From the NCBI GenBank assembly GCA_016617855.1, contig JAECUM010017478.1:25336-89335 (forward strand): DNA of 64,000 nt, in the 5' to 3' direction. Positions 11,643-23,760 of this stretch are shown here, in pieces. The notes under the pieces were generated by a model. The model worked only from the letters and a program-made list of their open reading frames with translations. It did no database searches and was not told the DNA's origin. Each line of letters opens with the position of its first letter. Position 1 is the stretch's first letter. A program made the position numbers and the translations under genes. Origin of the DNA: Megalonaias nervosa (taxonomy: Eukaryota; Mollusca; Bivalvia; Unionida; Unionidae).

Positions 11643-14600
11643 TTAATCCTGGTTTCTTGAAGGCTTCAGTACTTCACTAATTTTATTGTTAATCATTGCC
11701 TCCTTTACATACGGCCATTTCTTCTGGATCAATTCTGTAAATAAATAAATAAATAAATATATATATATATAATGTGATGAATTGATAAAACAAATAGTAC
11801 ACATATAACATTATTGCAACTGTTGCAGCCTTTAATTTACAAATCATGTTCGGAATCCTTTAGTTCTGAATTTAAAATTTTTCAAAAAAAAAGAAAACAA
11901 GGCATTAACCCTTAAAACACTCTATTTTTGAAAACAGGTATTTTTGACATTAGGGAACATCATTCTAAATTGTTGATAAAAATATATACTCAAAATAATA
12001 TTCTGTACCTGGCTCAATGCCTTACAAGTTCATTGCAAAATTACGAATACTTACCATAAATAACCTGTAGTTTTGTTTGATCCTCTATGGCTGGCCTAAC
12101 AGGTGATGTTTTGTTTGCTGCAGATCCTGTCAAACTCCTTCCTCAGATTTCCTCGAGAGTGTACAATTTTCGGAAAAGGAGTTTGGCTACTTTCCCGAAG
12201 TTATCTGCAACTTCAACATAGCTCCAGAGTTGATCCTAAAATAGTAGCATAACTTAACAGAAATGGAAATTTTTCCAAAAAATTACTTTATCAATTATAA
12301 ATAGCTATATATTTTAAAGTCTTAGGGATATTCATATTTAATGAAATTTAAATCTATCTCTGCGACACTATGGTTATGCAGGATGTTACAACGTGGTGTC
12401 TTAACCGACAATTATTTTTTGTGTGTGAGTGAAAATACAGGTCTTATCTACTATAACTGATCTCAATGCAGGTGACTTCACATGTCTACTCTATTATAAC
12501 TGATGACTTCAATCAGGTGACTAATACAGGCCTATTATCTACTATAACTTACCACTTATTAAGTGACTTATACAGAACTTAAGGAAAGTAATTAGTGCAG
12601 GTAAAACTTAAATTTCATCTTAAGGGAAATTCTGAAAACTGCTGGTGAATACTAAGGTGACCACTAACATAGGCTAGAGTGTTCAGACAAAAGCACATCC
12701 ACATATATAAAGTAAATCTTTTTAGACTTTCTACAAGATTCACTTGTAATTACCACGCTAGAACAAATACTGGAATGACTGCATACTCGACTATTCGAAA
12801 ACTGGGATCAGTGGGCCTAAGTACAAAATTGGGGGATAATTATGTTCAAAGCAAGAATTACGGAGCTTGTGCAATTGTCATAATGTCTAATGATGGGGAA
12901 CACTTGTGTGACGTATCCTTCAATTATGTACAGCTCTTAGAGATACAACTCATTACAAACAAAATGTTAACCTTTGAGTGTTTGCATAAAGGTCGATAAT
13001 ATTGGTAAAATGAAAGCAGGAGTTATGGAACCTATTAAGTTCGTGCTGTTTAATGATGGAGAACACTTGTTTGAAGTTTCGTTCACTTATGTAGTATACT
13101 AAGATACAAGCTTACATGCAGATGGGGATGCCGACAAAATGGTTGAGTGCAATAGCTCTACCTGATCTTTGAATAGTTGAACTAAAAAAACATAAATGGT
13201 CAGAAGACAAGTACTTTTTATATATGTTTAAAGCTGGAAAGCCGGAAAAGAGAAGAATGATGTACTACATACCTTTGTATAATTACTGTAGACAGAGCCA
13301 TACAGAAAATCAGAAGAAGAGGACTTCTGAAATGATACCATATAATTTTAAATTGGTTTTAAATTTCATTTGTATAAAATGGGTACACAGAAGGAAATTT
13401 ACCATTTATTAAATATAAATAACCCAGTTTTTCGCTGGCTGATTGCTCTTGCTAGCTTTAAAGCTTGCATGTGTACTTAATTTAAACAAGAGCTTGATCA
13501 ATTAACTCTATTTTGAAATAATTCACTAGCTCACCATTTTAAATAGTGAACTTAAACTGTTCTACAAGCACACATGGAAAAGAACTGATATTAAATTCTA
13601 TCAATGTCAGCAATATAAGATCTGGAATTCATTGTATACCTGTAATGTACTATCCACAAGTGAGTTGCTAGGATCAGCCATGTTGACAACTGGGACAGTT
13701 GGATCTGTCAAGTTCTCTTCACAGGTCGAGTTGCTGCCTGTGAACCCAACAGCCACATTTGCCTGACTCTCATTCTGGTATCTTACACTAGAAAAGCTTG
13801 AGCTTGAACTGCCAAAGCTCTGAATGCCCATGCCTTGACTTGCGTTCTGACCAATCATGTTGTGATACTGAAAGAAAATATGCATGTTTTTTAATTTTTA
13901 AGCTATGGCTTCTTACTTCGTTTAGGTTACTGTTAATATATGGTATTAAATTGGCAGAGGAAGACAACAGATCTAAGTGTAGAACTGTTTTCAAAATTTT
14001 AAAATTTGAACTGGGGGAAAATTCATTTTTTCTGGAATTGAAAATGTTTCATTTTATAGGTTCCAGTAAATCTTACCTGTTGACTCAGCCAGACAAAATC
14101 CCGTTGCATTGAATTCACATGTCACCATAATTGGTATAGCCGGGTCTCTACATATGCCTCCAAGTCTGCAACCCTACGTTCAATTGGAGGACATTGGTAG
14201 TCCACGAATGCAGTGTTTGGTTGGCCTAAAGATGCCAATCTTGTGGGTTGTTGAAAACAGTCAGGGTTGTTGAGCATGTTAAAAACTGAACTAACCACAC
14301 TTGCAGTATCTTGCCTACATAAAAAAATAAGCCTGGTGATTAATAAAGTGGATAGGAATAGTATTGGAAAACCAAAGACTGATGTGTGATGGTTCTTTTG
14401 TTTTACATGGTTACATTTTATTATTTTTTTTGTAAGCTGATTAATCAAAAATTTTTATGGGAGATAATTGAAAGTAATAAATGCATTATTTTGCTCTTGC
14501 ATTTAATGTTGGCTTTATACAATACAATGTCCTGAATAAGAACACTGTGAGGATCATTATACATTAATATATGATTCTGTAGAATTTTGCGGATCCAGAG

Positions 14601-17350
14601 CAAACAAGGACCAGTTGTCAAACACAACTGAGTGATCAAATACATCTCAAGTGGAAATCAGATTTGTGTAAACTGCAAGTAACTGACCAAACTTTCTTAC
14701 AAAGCCAATTTGTTACACAACTTACTGATTTATTTCAAAGTCTTGTTCCAAGACTGACTGCTCTCCCATTAGATCAAGCTGTCGCTGTGCATCAGCAGCC
14801 TTTTCTAGATTGATCTGCAGAGCATGCAAAAGTACATGTATTATATGCACCAAATTTGTATTGGTAAATAAAACAGGCCTTAAAAAAATAGTTGATTTAA
14901 GTGTGACAAATCAGAAGTATTTTAATGAGAAGCAATATAAAATATTAGTGATGCATGATCACATGGCACTGCATGTGCCAATTTTAATAATGTATTAGGT
15001 AAAAGTTCATCTGAATGTTGTGGAAAGAGCATTTCCCAGTCACACTGTGCATTGTGTAAAATTACTGTCGGCCCAATAGCCCAATGCTATGAAAATTGGG
15101 GGGGGGGCTGAGAGTAAAACTATGAGAGTAAAAATAAGGAAGACTGTTGGGCTATGACAAAATAAGATTAAATTGTAAAAGTGTGTTTAATTATGTTCAT
15201 GGCATTTTACTTTTACCTTTTATTAAAAATAATATTGAAACTAATGTAATCAATCAATTATAAAATCCTGATGAACCCCTTTAATATTACAATTATGCAG
15301 AATTACTACCTTACTATTTCATTACTGTAATCAACCCTTAAAGATATTACATGGAGCTTGTTGGTGAAAGTTTTTAGAAAGTCTGAAATTGTTGCATCTT
15401 AATATTACCTTCATTTGTTTTGGTGTTATACTGTCTTCATTTTTTGTTGTGATGCCTTCTTGGTCTATTTTAGTTTTGCCACCTTGGTCTGTTTTATTAC
15501 TGCTACAACTGTATCTTCTTTATTTGTTTCAACACTAAATTAAAAAAAAAAATCCAAAGTCCTGAGATAACATGCAATACATGCCATGCCATTTATTAGT
15601 GATGGGAATTGTTTACTTAGGAAAAAATACATACACCCATGTTTACTGCTGAAAAAAAGTGTAGTTTGGTAAGCTGGCTTTAAATTGGTATGTATGTACT
15701 TAGCACAAGATCAATATTATGGATGTCATACCAATTGGACAAACAAAAGAAATCCAATTTAATCAGAAGATTATTTCATTTTTGTCATCGCTTGGTGCAA
15801 CATAAATTCACATTTCTTTTAAACACCTGCTGGACTGGATCAGCTGACTCTTAATCTTGGATCAGCTGACTCTTAATCCTGTTAAAAGATTTCAGAGAAA
15901 CAAGCTTATATTTGCACTTCATGTGATGAACATTAACCAAATACAAAATTTTTTTTAAAAAGAGCAAAAATATTACACAAATTATTAATGTTCTGCACAT
16001 TGTGTAAATCTTGTTAAAACTGAAAATAAATCATATTTACATAGTGTTTAACCATACCCTTTTCCCGTCTCCAGTTCTATTTCCAACTGTACCTTTCTTG
16101 TCTTTGGTTCTGACAGCTTTGAATAGTAAAACCAAATACATGTAAATGATAATGTTAGAGGTATTTCAAATAACTCATTTAATGCATTTAATATTTAGGA
16201 ATAAATAAAAAAATAATAACTGGAATGGAATTATCATTCTTGGGAGCGCATATCTAGATACTTTCGTGAATTTGATCTCCCCTTGACTACACCTATCGTT
16301 GAAAGGGAAATAATATGACATTTAAGTTAGTATCAATTTTTAATTTTTGTTTATTAACAATATAAAAATAATTATTAAATCTATATTAGATTTATTTAAA
16401 ATCAAAGGAAGAGACGCTGTTAAGAAAGATTAGCAAAGGTTTTTAGTACCTTTGAACGTTTAGTTGGTGGTTGATTTCGACTTTCTTCCTGATGTTCATC
16501 ATCTTTCCTTCTTTCTGGTATCAATGTCTGAACTAAGGTGTAGAAATCATCATCATTCCCTAATACTCCCTGCATCTCTTTCTTCTTGGATTCATCTGCA
16601 AGTTTTTTTTAAAATTTTAATTTCAGAATAATTATGTTTATTAAATGAATTTATATCCTAATAGTGAACTTTAGTGATTGCGCCTCTAAAGGCTCACAAG
16701 TGAGCAAGCTTTCCTGTAATGCGCATGTAAATTAGGCCTATATACACATAAATTAGCAGTTAAAGTCCATTTACTTCAAGCTTTCTCATGCTGCATTCCA
16801 AATATCATATCTTTATTTCCCCTAAATATTGAAAAAATTAATTACTCAAAACTTAAAAACAAAATCCTTACTAAAATGCAGACCTTCGATCGTTTTTCAC
16901 GTAGGTAAATAAAGCCATCCTGGACGCGCTAGGAGACAACTTCAGTATGCTTTTTGGATAAACCGGATTTTCGGTCAGGTGTATTTTTTTGTTTCCATTT
17001 CGAGGTTTTAATGATTCCAAAATAGATCTACATCAAAATAACACAGTAGCTCTAATTAAAAACAAACCAATCCGTATTAAAATGCAGGCTTTCTTTTTCA
17101 TGCATGTTAGGATGGTAGACAATATACGAAAGCCAATAAAAGTACTTTATCTTTTTGTAATTTAATGCAATACAATAAAACAGAAACGAACTTACCTCCG
17201 ATCTTTCCAATGATCCCTTCTGTTATTCCAAAACTTGGCAACCTCGCTGACACCAAATCCCCGACTTTGTATTGTTCTATTGCCTTTCTCGGCTTAACAA
17301 TATTTTGGAGGCTGAGTACATTTCCGGTAATGGGATTGTCATTTTTCCAT
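11643..17350 (-). pseudogene. BEN-domain protein gene, nine exons, recently disabled
   Basis: Exons (minus): 17350-17196, 16595-16450, 16116-16058, 15517-15409, 14814-14726, 14314-14077, 13867-13640, 12235-12055, 11734-11643. All have gt/ag borders and join in consistent phase to a TAA stop, about 431 codons. The N-terminus has a KVGDLVSARLPSFG module, possibly a small barrel as in Tudor or PWWP proteins. The middle is charged and polar (KEMQGVLGNDDDFYTL, then a helical EKAADAQRQLDLMGE segment) and then Ser/Asn-rich. The last two exons read VAKLLFRKLYTLEE, GRSLTG, RPAIEDQTKLQVIYELI and KKWPYVKEAM, matching a BEN domain, a DNA- or protein-binding fold of chromatin and viral factors. Lesions: one extra A in the A run after the start codon, and TGA at 14124-14122 and 12145-12143. 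The acceptors of exons 3 and 4 are weak (caaag, taaag). The neighbouring transposase suggests it is transposon cargo. Confidence 0.72.
12679..13110 (+). other. Internally duplicated short frame inside a BEN-gene intron
   Basis: The plus-strand frame 12679-12999 includes MSNDGEHLCDVSFNYVQLL. About 150 bases further on, a second frame reads FVLFNDGEHLFEVSFTYVVY. The DNA of the two segments is clearly related (ctaatgatggggaacacttg against ttaatgatggagaacacttg). This is a diverged duplication. I do not recognise the peptide, and coding status is unproven. Confidence 0.35.
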
Positions 17351-17705
17351 TATGAATAACCCAAACAAGTTCATGGCAAATCTACTTTTCAATGCAAGCA
17401 ATTAGAAACTTGTAGGCTTTGAATGGACTGCTTTCAAATTTATATTAAGGCGTGAACAAGATTGATGAATCGGTGAATCGGCTGCTGCGATTGGATAATT
17501 CCATCCTCTGCAACCAATGGAAGAATGTGAAAGAAATATTTCCAGGAACTTTCCACAACTTCGGTAAAATTTTCTCTTAATATTTTTAAAATTTAAAACC
17601 AGTAAGTAGATAAGAACCTGCTATGAGTATTAAGTGGGGTTCTTATAATAATCTCAAACTTAATTACGTAAAATAAAATTATCTCCCAGCTTCCGATCGT
17701 TGCAG

Positions 17706-17715
17706 ACCGGAAGTG
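17706..17715 (+). promoter_or_regulatory. ETS-type site accggaagtg
   Basis: An exact ACCGGAAGTG word lies about 360 bases upstream of the BEN-domain start, in the region between divergent genes. ETS/GABP sites of this form are common in bidirectional animal promoters. Function here is inference from the word and its place. Confidence 0.35.
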
Positions 17716-18389
17716 CCATATCGTGAACATGTAAACAAAGGAGGCCTTCAACAGACATTTTACATGTTTGAAAATAGATATATTTGCCACAATGCAGTGT
17801 TTTGGTGAACTGTACTAACCTAATTATAAATGAAGAAATAAATTAGGAAAGCATGTTAGTAAATAAGTAAACTTGATGAATTATGAACTTTTCGGATCAT
17901 GGACATTGAGGACCATGTGTTGCGACTTTCGGACCGAATTTGAATACATCTTGGAACAATGATATGGAAAGTGTAACAGATAATGTATAATGGAAAGTTT
18001 AGTGCACAAGAACATAACTATATTGATTTAAATTGAGTTATTGCTCTTTTTAGTTTTCACATGTAATTATTGTCTGGAGCATTACTCCAAACTACAAATG
18101 GAATTGGAATGAAACTTGATTAGTTAAGGTATGTTATTGCTTTTGACCTTCATCCAAGAAACTCCATATTCATATAGTAATATAACGGCTGCCATACATT
18201 TATAACTGTTGTACATTTTTCCTTCATGTCCATTGACACAAATTCGTTTTCTCAAAGCATCCATTTCGGAAGCATTCATCATTTCTACTGACTCTCTAGC
18301 TTTCAGACAATCAAAATATTTTCGGACCATAAAATCAAAGATACTGCAGTGATATAAATATCATGTGATCATGGTTTTAACTAAAAAAC

Positions 18390-18393
<4 letters not shown>

Positions 18394-18461
<68 letters not shown>
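18394..18461. repeat. (TA)n microsatellite
   Basis: About 34 uninterrupted TA dinucleotides. Confidence 0.98.
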
Positions 18462-18464
<3 letters not shown>

Positions 18465-18493
18465 TGATAGTCCAAATTTTATATTGGGCATAC

Positions 18494-18744
18494 AAAAAAT
18501 ATGTTTCCTATTGCACTGGGTTTAAAATTAGGGTTACAGGTAGGTAGGGATGTTTTCTTAAACATTATGTATATGATAAAGATTTATATATAATGAACTA
18601 TTAAGCACTTCATGTACTGGGCTAAACCAGCTCAATTAGATGCACAAATCAATTTCAGGAATTTTTATTTTACCCTGGGTGGAAAAAGGTGCTAGGGTCT
18701 GCAACAAAAATCATGGACAGTCAGCTGACCAGAAACACGTTTTT
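18494..18744 (+). mobile_element. MITE-like interspersed repeat, copy 1
   Basis: This segment is similar over about 240 bp to the reverse complement of 36592-36830. Shared words include actgggctaaacca, ttagatgcacaaatca and gtcagctgac. The ends look inverted: aaaaatatgtttc at the start and, complemented, aaaaacgtgtttc at the end. No target duplication was established. Family unknown. Confidence 0.6.
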
Positions 18745-19394
18745 GGGCCTTGTCTAATTAGATTAAAATGAACAAACATACACATTTATTTTTATTGTCC
18801 AAAAACTCAGAATATGCTCGTGCAAAATGTCTCCACACCTGGTCTGATAGTCAGTACATGGTTTGAAATACAGTATCCATGATTCAAAACATCAATGTTC
18901 CAAAAGGTCCAGATACCAAGTCGATAATTTGTATTTTATCAATTCATTACTGCAGAAATTTATTAGGGTACATTATGGACTGTTTACACTATAGTTTGCC
19001 TTTTGTTACATGTAGGCTCGTACAAATGTAACAGAAGAAAAGAGTGAAGTCAACAAACTTTGTATATTTTAACAAAGTAATTTATTTCCCTAGAAAACAA
19101 TGAAAAAAATTGGTAAATAGGACTTACAGTTTGTGAATATAATCCAAAATTTGATCCTAAGAATGAAAACACAAGTTCTATCACTAAATAGTTCTATTAG
19201 AATCCAGGTTTGAATCTCGACGACATACAAATATGGAAGGCGATGACATCAGATGTGGTCCAATGTACGAATATCAACAATTCCTCAATTGAATCACAGT
19301 TTTTGTTTCCGAATAATTCCAGAATAAATTTCCATGAATAGCTTTCAAAATTTTTTATAAGAAAGTCAACTTGTTGAGTTTCCAGGAGAATAAA

Positions 19395-19920
19395 TTACTA
19401 AATCCAAAAATCAGATGAAAAACAAACAATCTGGCAACAAATAAAAATAACACCTTGTTTCTTCAAGATGTTAAAACGACTCTGCCAGAAGAATATTAAG
19501 AATGCATATTTAAACCCCAAAAACATCATTTCAAGTCTCGCGAGATGGGTCATGTGGTCTCTTACTACAAGAGATCTATCATGTACGCCAGTGTAGCCCC
19601 ACTTAAGAACCAATAGTAAAGAAATGTTGTTTACGCAGTGATCACGCAATCAAAGTATGGCCCTGATACTGACCAATCATTTTAACTGCCTGTTTACGTT
19701 CTTGCCAGCCCAAGACGAACTAGGTTAACTAAAATAGTTCTAATGTAACATGTTTTATGTCTTAAATAAACAATATTTACTAAAAGAAAATATCGAATTA
19801 CTGAAAAAGAATTTCGAATCCGATGAAAATATTCATTACAATAAAATGTAATGAAACAAAAATAAAATAAAAAGAATTTCAAAACTAACACACAAACAAT
19901 TTAATTATATATACGTAACA
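19395..19920 (-). repeat. 3' LTR of the gypsy element
   Basis: About 526 bp, ending on the plus strand in gtaaca (the LTR starts tgttac on the element's own strand). By eye it differs from the other LTR at about 17 positions, roughly 3%, mostly C/T and G/A changes plus two small indels. Confidence 0.92.
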
Positions 19921-19932
19921 CTTCCCCCCATA
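19921..19932 (-). other. Polypurine tract
   Basis: On the element strand the sequence just inside the 3' LTR reads tatggggggaag followed directly by tgttacg. This is the standard plus-strand primer of LTR elements and fixes the element's orientation. Confidence 0.85.
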
Positions 19933-20056
19933 AAGAAAAAAGAAAGATTTATGTAATAAAGCTTTCTTTTTACCATATGTAAATTATACATGAGGTAAAC
20001 AAAATTACATAAGAAAATTCTTATGAATTATATAAAGTGTATATGAAATAATATTT

Positions 20057-21506
20057 CTATACACGGGAAAGTGCATCTGCAATCAAATTGTCTTTTCCCT
20101 TGATGTGCCTAATGTTGAGATTATATTCTTGCAAAAACAAACTCCACCTTAATAATCCTTGATTTTTATTTTTCATCTTGTCGATGAAAGTAAGGGGGTT
20201 GTGATCACTATACACAACAACCAGAGAAGGCACTGAGCTAATGTAAACTTCAAAATGCTGTAAAGCCAGCATTAAAGCCAAACATTCCTTCTCGATTGTT
20301 GAGTAATTCTTTGGTGCTAATTTAATTTCTTAGAGAAATAGTACACTGGATGATCAATACCATTGCTGTCTTCTTGAATCAATACTGCTCCAACCGCAAC
20401 ATCACTTGCATCCACAGACAATTTAAAAGACTGATTGAAATTTGGAGCTGTTAAACCCGGCGCACTTTTGAGTATTGCTTTTAACCTATCGAAAGCTTCC
20501 TGACATTTTTCGGTCCAGAGAAACTTATTTCTCTTACTTAACAAATCTGTCAGAGGTTCGGCAGTATCAGAAAAATTGGAACAAAACTTTCGATAGTATC
20601 CGGCCATACCCAAAAATCGCATAAATTGCTTTTTACTGACAGGCACAGGAAAATCAGAAATAGCTTTAACCTTAACATCAATAGCTTTAACTTGACCATG
20701 TCCCACAATATGTCCTAGGAAAATTAGACAAGCACAGCAGAACTCACTTTTAGATAAACTGATTGTCATATTAGCATCAGTGAGTCTTTCAAAGAATTTC
20801 CGAATCGTGGCTAGATGTCCTTTCCAGGTGTCGTTGTAGATGATGACATCATCAATGTAAGCATCACATTTATCTAGACTGGAAGTAATCATATTCATCA
20901 AGCGTTGAAACGTACTTGGAGAACCCTTCATCTCAAACGGCATTACTTTATATTGATAGAGTCCATCTGGAGTCACAAACGCCTAAATTTCTTTCGCTCT
21001 TTCCGTAAGTGGAATTTGCCAAAATCCTTTCAGAAGGTCAAATTTGGTGACGTACATGGCATTTCCAATTTTATCAATACAATCATCAATCCTTGGTAAT
21101 GGAAATGAATCCGTTTTTGTCACACTGTTCACCTTCCTATAATCAGTGCACATACGAAAGTTTTATCCGGTTTCGGAACAAGTATGCATGGTGAACTCCA
21201 ATCACTTTTACTGGGCCCTATGAAATCGTTCTCCAACAAATACTGAATTTCCCTTTTCAAGTATTCCTGTTTGAGAGGGTTCATCCTGTACGGGTGTTGT
21301 TTCACAGGTTTTGAATCTACGATTTCAACGTCATGAAAAATTTTGTTTGTCCTCTTAGGAATATCCGGAAACAAGTGCTCATATTCGAATAATAACTGTT
21401 TAAGTTCATTTCTTTCTTGTTGTTGCAAATGTAAAAGTTTCTGGTCTAGATCTTTCATAATTTCCGAATTCCGAAGATTTGTTGCTCCAAGATCAACGGT
21501 GTCCAA
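20057..21506 (-). pseudogene. Gypsy reverse transcriptase and RNase H
   Basis: From 21506 the frame reads through KQHPYRMNPLKQEYLKREI and WSSPCILVPKPDKTF, then shifts. The next frame carries VTKFDLLKGFWQIPLTERA (first catalytic Asp in FDLLKG), and a TAG interrupts before AFVTPDGLYQYKVMPF. The catalytic box is intact as AYIDDVIIYND, followed by FLGHIVGHGQVKAI and MRFLGMAGYYRKFCSNFSD of the connection. RNase H reads FKLSVDASDVAVGAVL, then VVVYSDHNPLTFIDK and HIKGKDNLIADALSRV, which ends the protein just before the polypurine tract. At least two frameshifts and one stop make it inactive. Confidence 0.93.
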
Positions 21507-21614
21507 TTGAATTTCTTCAGTTAAATCCTCAGTTTGTGGGACAGGTACAACTAAATTAATTGTAATAATTTACTTGGCTATCTCCTTCAATATACAAGTA
21601 CTCCATTAATTTAT

Positions 21615-22420
21615 TTAGACCAGAGTACTATAATTATAATTTAACTCATTCATTTTCTTCTTTACTTTGTAAGGGCCGTAAAATCTAATTTGAAGAAAAT
21701 TTCGAAGAATGAGCAAGAGAGAATGAACTCTATTACAGGACTCAAATGTTCTCTCAAGTAAAGTTTTGTGAAACCATATTTTCACTTTTGACTTGAACTG
21801 CGGAGTGCCAAATTCAAGTGTAACAAGCTGGAAAATTCCAGACATGAAATTTGACCTTTGACCTGATTGAACAGATTTAGGAAGGCCAAATTGAGTAAAA
21901 AGCTTTATCAAAGCTTTTACTATAATATTCCTCAAAGGAATTGCCTCTGGGAATCTTGTTGACGCACACATAATGGTCAACAAATATTGGTTGCCTGACT
22001 TGGTCTTAGGTAAGGGACCAACACAATCTACCATAATTCTGCTAAATGGTTCGTCAAATACAGGAATTGGCTGCAGATGAGCCTTAGGTATCTTCTGATT
22101 GGGCTTTCCTACCATTTGACAAGTATGACAAGATCTACAAAATTTACAAACATCACTTTTGATTTTTGGCCAATAAAAGTGAGTCAAGATCTGTTATAAG
22201 TTTTATTTATCCCTAGATGACCAGCCAGAGGAGTTTCATGGGCCAAACTAAGTATTTCCTGTCTGTAAGATTTTGGAACTACAATCTGATAGTTCACTGA
22301 CCACTCGTCATTAGCAGGTACCTCGGGAGGTCTCCACTTTCTCGTAAGAATTTCATTTTTAATGAAATAACAGACAGGTACTTCAGTGGCTTCAGTTTCA
22401 CTAATGGCCCTCTGAAACAA
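21615..22420 (-). pseudogene. Gypsy integrase, upstream of RT
   Basis: The N-terminal zinc-binding part reads HETPLAGHLGINKTYNR, then CKFCRSCHTCQMVGKP (HHCC type), split by a frameshift near 22187. The core follows with FSRIMVDCVGPLPKTKSG (first Asp) and CASTRFPEAIPLR. The second catalytic Asp is lost: VQSGQRSNFMSG stands where the family has SDQGSNF. The third-acid region (LERF-like) survives only in part, and a large piece is deleted before GPYKVKKKMNELNYN. Its place 5' of the RT defines the Gmr1-like order. Confidence 0.9.
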
Positions 22421-22503
22421 ACAGGAGATCTCAGGATCTTTTTCCTGTTCGACGACAAGTGATTGTCGTTTATCACCCTGATTAGATAAAAGAGAATGAG
22501 TAT

Positions 22504-22860
22504 TTAAAAGAGGATCACTGTGATCAATACCTTCGATTGATCCAAATTAGAAGTGAAAATGACCTCATCAAAAGCCTGACCAACACATGTGTCAGCTAAA
22601 GGAATATTTTCCTTATCAAAATCATTCTCAAGAACTTTCTTTGACATAGCTCTGGTGACTGCACAAGTTGGGTATAACTCAGGGTATTCTTTTTCAATAG
22701 GATCAACTTTCTGATCCAAAGAAGGCTTGTCAGTTACAAGTGGATTAACCACAACCTTGTCTCCAGCTAGGTCGTTGCCTAGCAACAAATGAATGCCCTC
22801 AACGGGTAAGTTAGACACTATACCGACTGTCACAGGTCCTGAAACTAAGTCTGATGACAA
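22504..22860 (-). pseudogene. Gypsy protease tail and linker
   Basis: The frame reads VGIVSNLPVEGIHLLLGND, then LAGDKVVVNPLVTDKPS and YPTCAVTRAMSKK. This is the C-terminal flap part of a retropepsin followed by the linker found before integrase in Gmr1-type elements. The active-site D(S/T)G lies in the missing 5' part. Confidence 0.75.
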
Positions 22861-22902
22861 ATTTACAGAATGGAGAGGAACATTACCAAAGCTGCACTCT
22901 AC

Positions 22903-23432
22903 TTATTAAATCCAAAAATCAGATGAAAAACAAACAATCTGGCAACAAATAAAAATAACACCTTGTTTCTTCAAGATGTTAAAACGACTCTGCTAGAAGA
23001 ATATTATGAATGCGTATTTAAACCCCAAAAAACATCATTTCAAGTCTCGCGAGATGGGTCATGTGGTCTCTTACTACATGAGATCTATCATGTACGCCAG
23101 TGTAGCCCCACTTAAGAACCAATAGTAAAGAAACGTTGTTTACACATAGTGATCACGCAATCAAAGTATAGCCCTGATACTGACCAATCATTTTAACTGC
23201 CTGTTTATGTTCTTGGCAGCCCAAGACGAACTAGGTTAACTAAAAATAATTCTCATGTAACACGTTTTATGTCTTAAATAAACAACATTTACTAAAAGAA
23301 AATATCGAATTACTGAAATAGAATTTCGAATCCGATGAAAATATTCATTACAATAAAATGTAATGAAACAAAAATAAAATAAAAAGAATTTCAAAACTAA
23401 CACACAAACAATTTAATTACATATACGTAACA
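22903..23432 (-). repeat. 5' LTR of the gypsy element
   Basis: About 530 bp, direct copy of 19395-19920. Its inner end adjoins a deletion that removed the leader, gag and protease start. Confidence 0.92.
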
Positions 23433-23760
23433 CTTTATACTAATCTATGATTACAATTGTTTATTTTATATCAGTCCTATTTTATTCACTGTCTTGCTGT
23501 TATTAATAGATCATTTTCAGCAGAACAGGATGCAGTCCTGCCTTCAGTAATTCATTCCTAATGCCTGATACACATTTACATTTAAGTAACGCCATCCATA
23601 ACCCAGATATAAAATATATTACAGACATGTTTTAATTACTAGCTATGTATGAATAAAAAATAACACAATAAACAATAATTTCAAATATAAGTGTGTTCCA
23701 ATGTGTTTAGATTATTATTATTTTAAAAGGCATGACAGATATAAATCTATTTTTTAGATC

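Larger units (their letters stand above)
17351..19394. other. Upstream region between the two divergent transposon genes
   Basis: This holds the presumed 5' region of the BEN-domain gene, an ETS-like site, a long (TA)n run and a MITE-like repeat (separate entries). No open frame with support. The gypsy element begins at its right edge, so the original shared promoter region would have been 17351-19394 plus 23433-23760. Confidence 0.5.
19395..23432 (-). mobile_element. Ty3/gypsy LTR retrotransposon (Gmr1-like order), degenerate
   Basis: Two LTRs in direct repeat enclose a minus-strand pol. The order from the 5' side is protease tail/linker (22860), integrase (22420-21615), reverse transcriptase (21506-20317), RNase H (20281-20057), polypurine tract, LTR. 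In ordinary Ty3/gypsy elements integrase comes last. Integrase before RT in an otherwise gypsy-type pol is the mark of the Gmr1 clade. Gag, primer-binding site and most of the protease are missing, as the linker starts only some 40 bp from the 5' LTR. No target duplication is visible; the outer LTR edge at 19395 may be trimmed, and a tgttgag word at 19372 could be the true start. The element sits between the two divergent CACTA genes. Confidence 0.9.
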
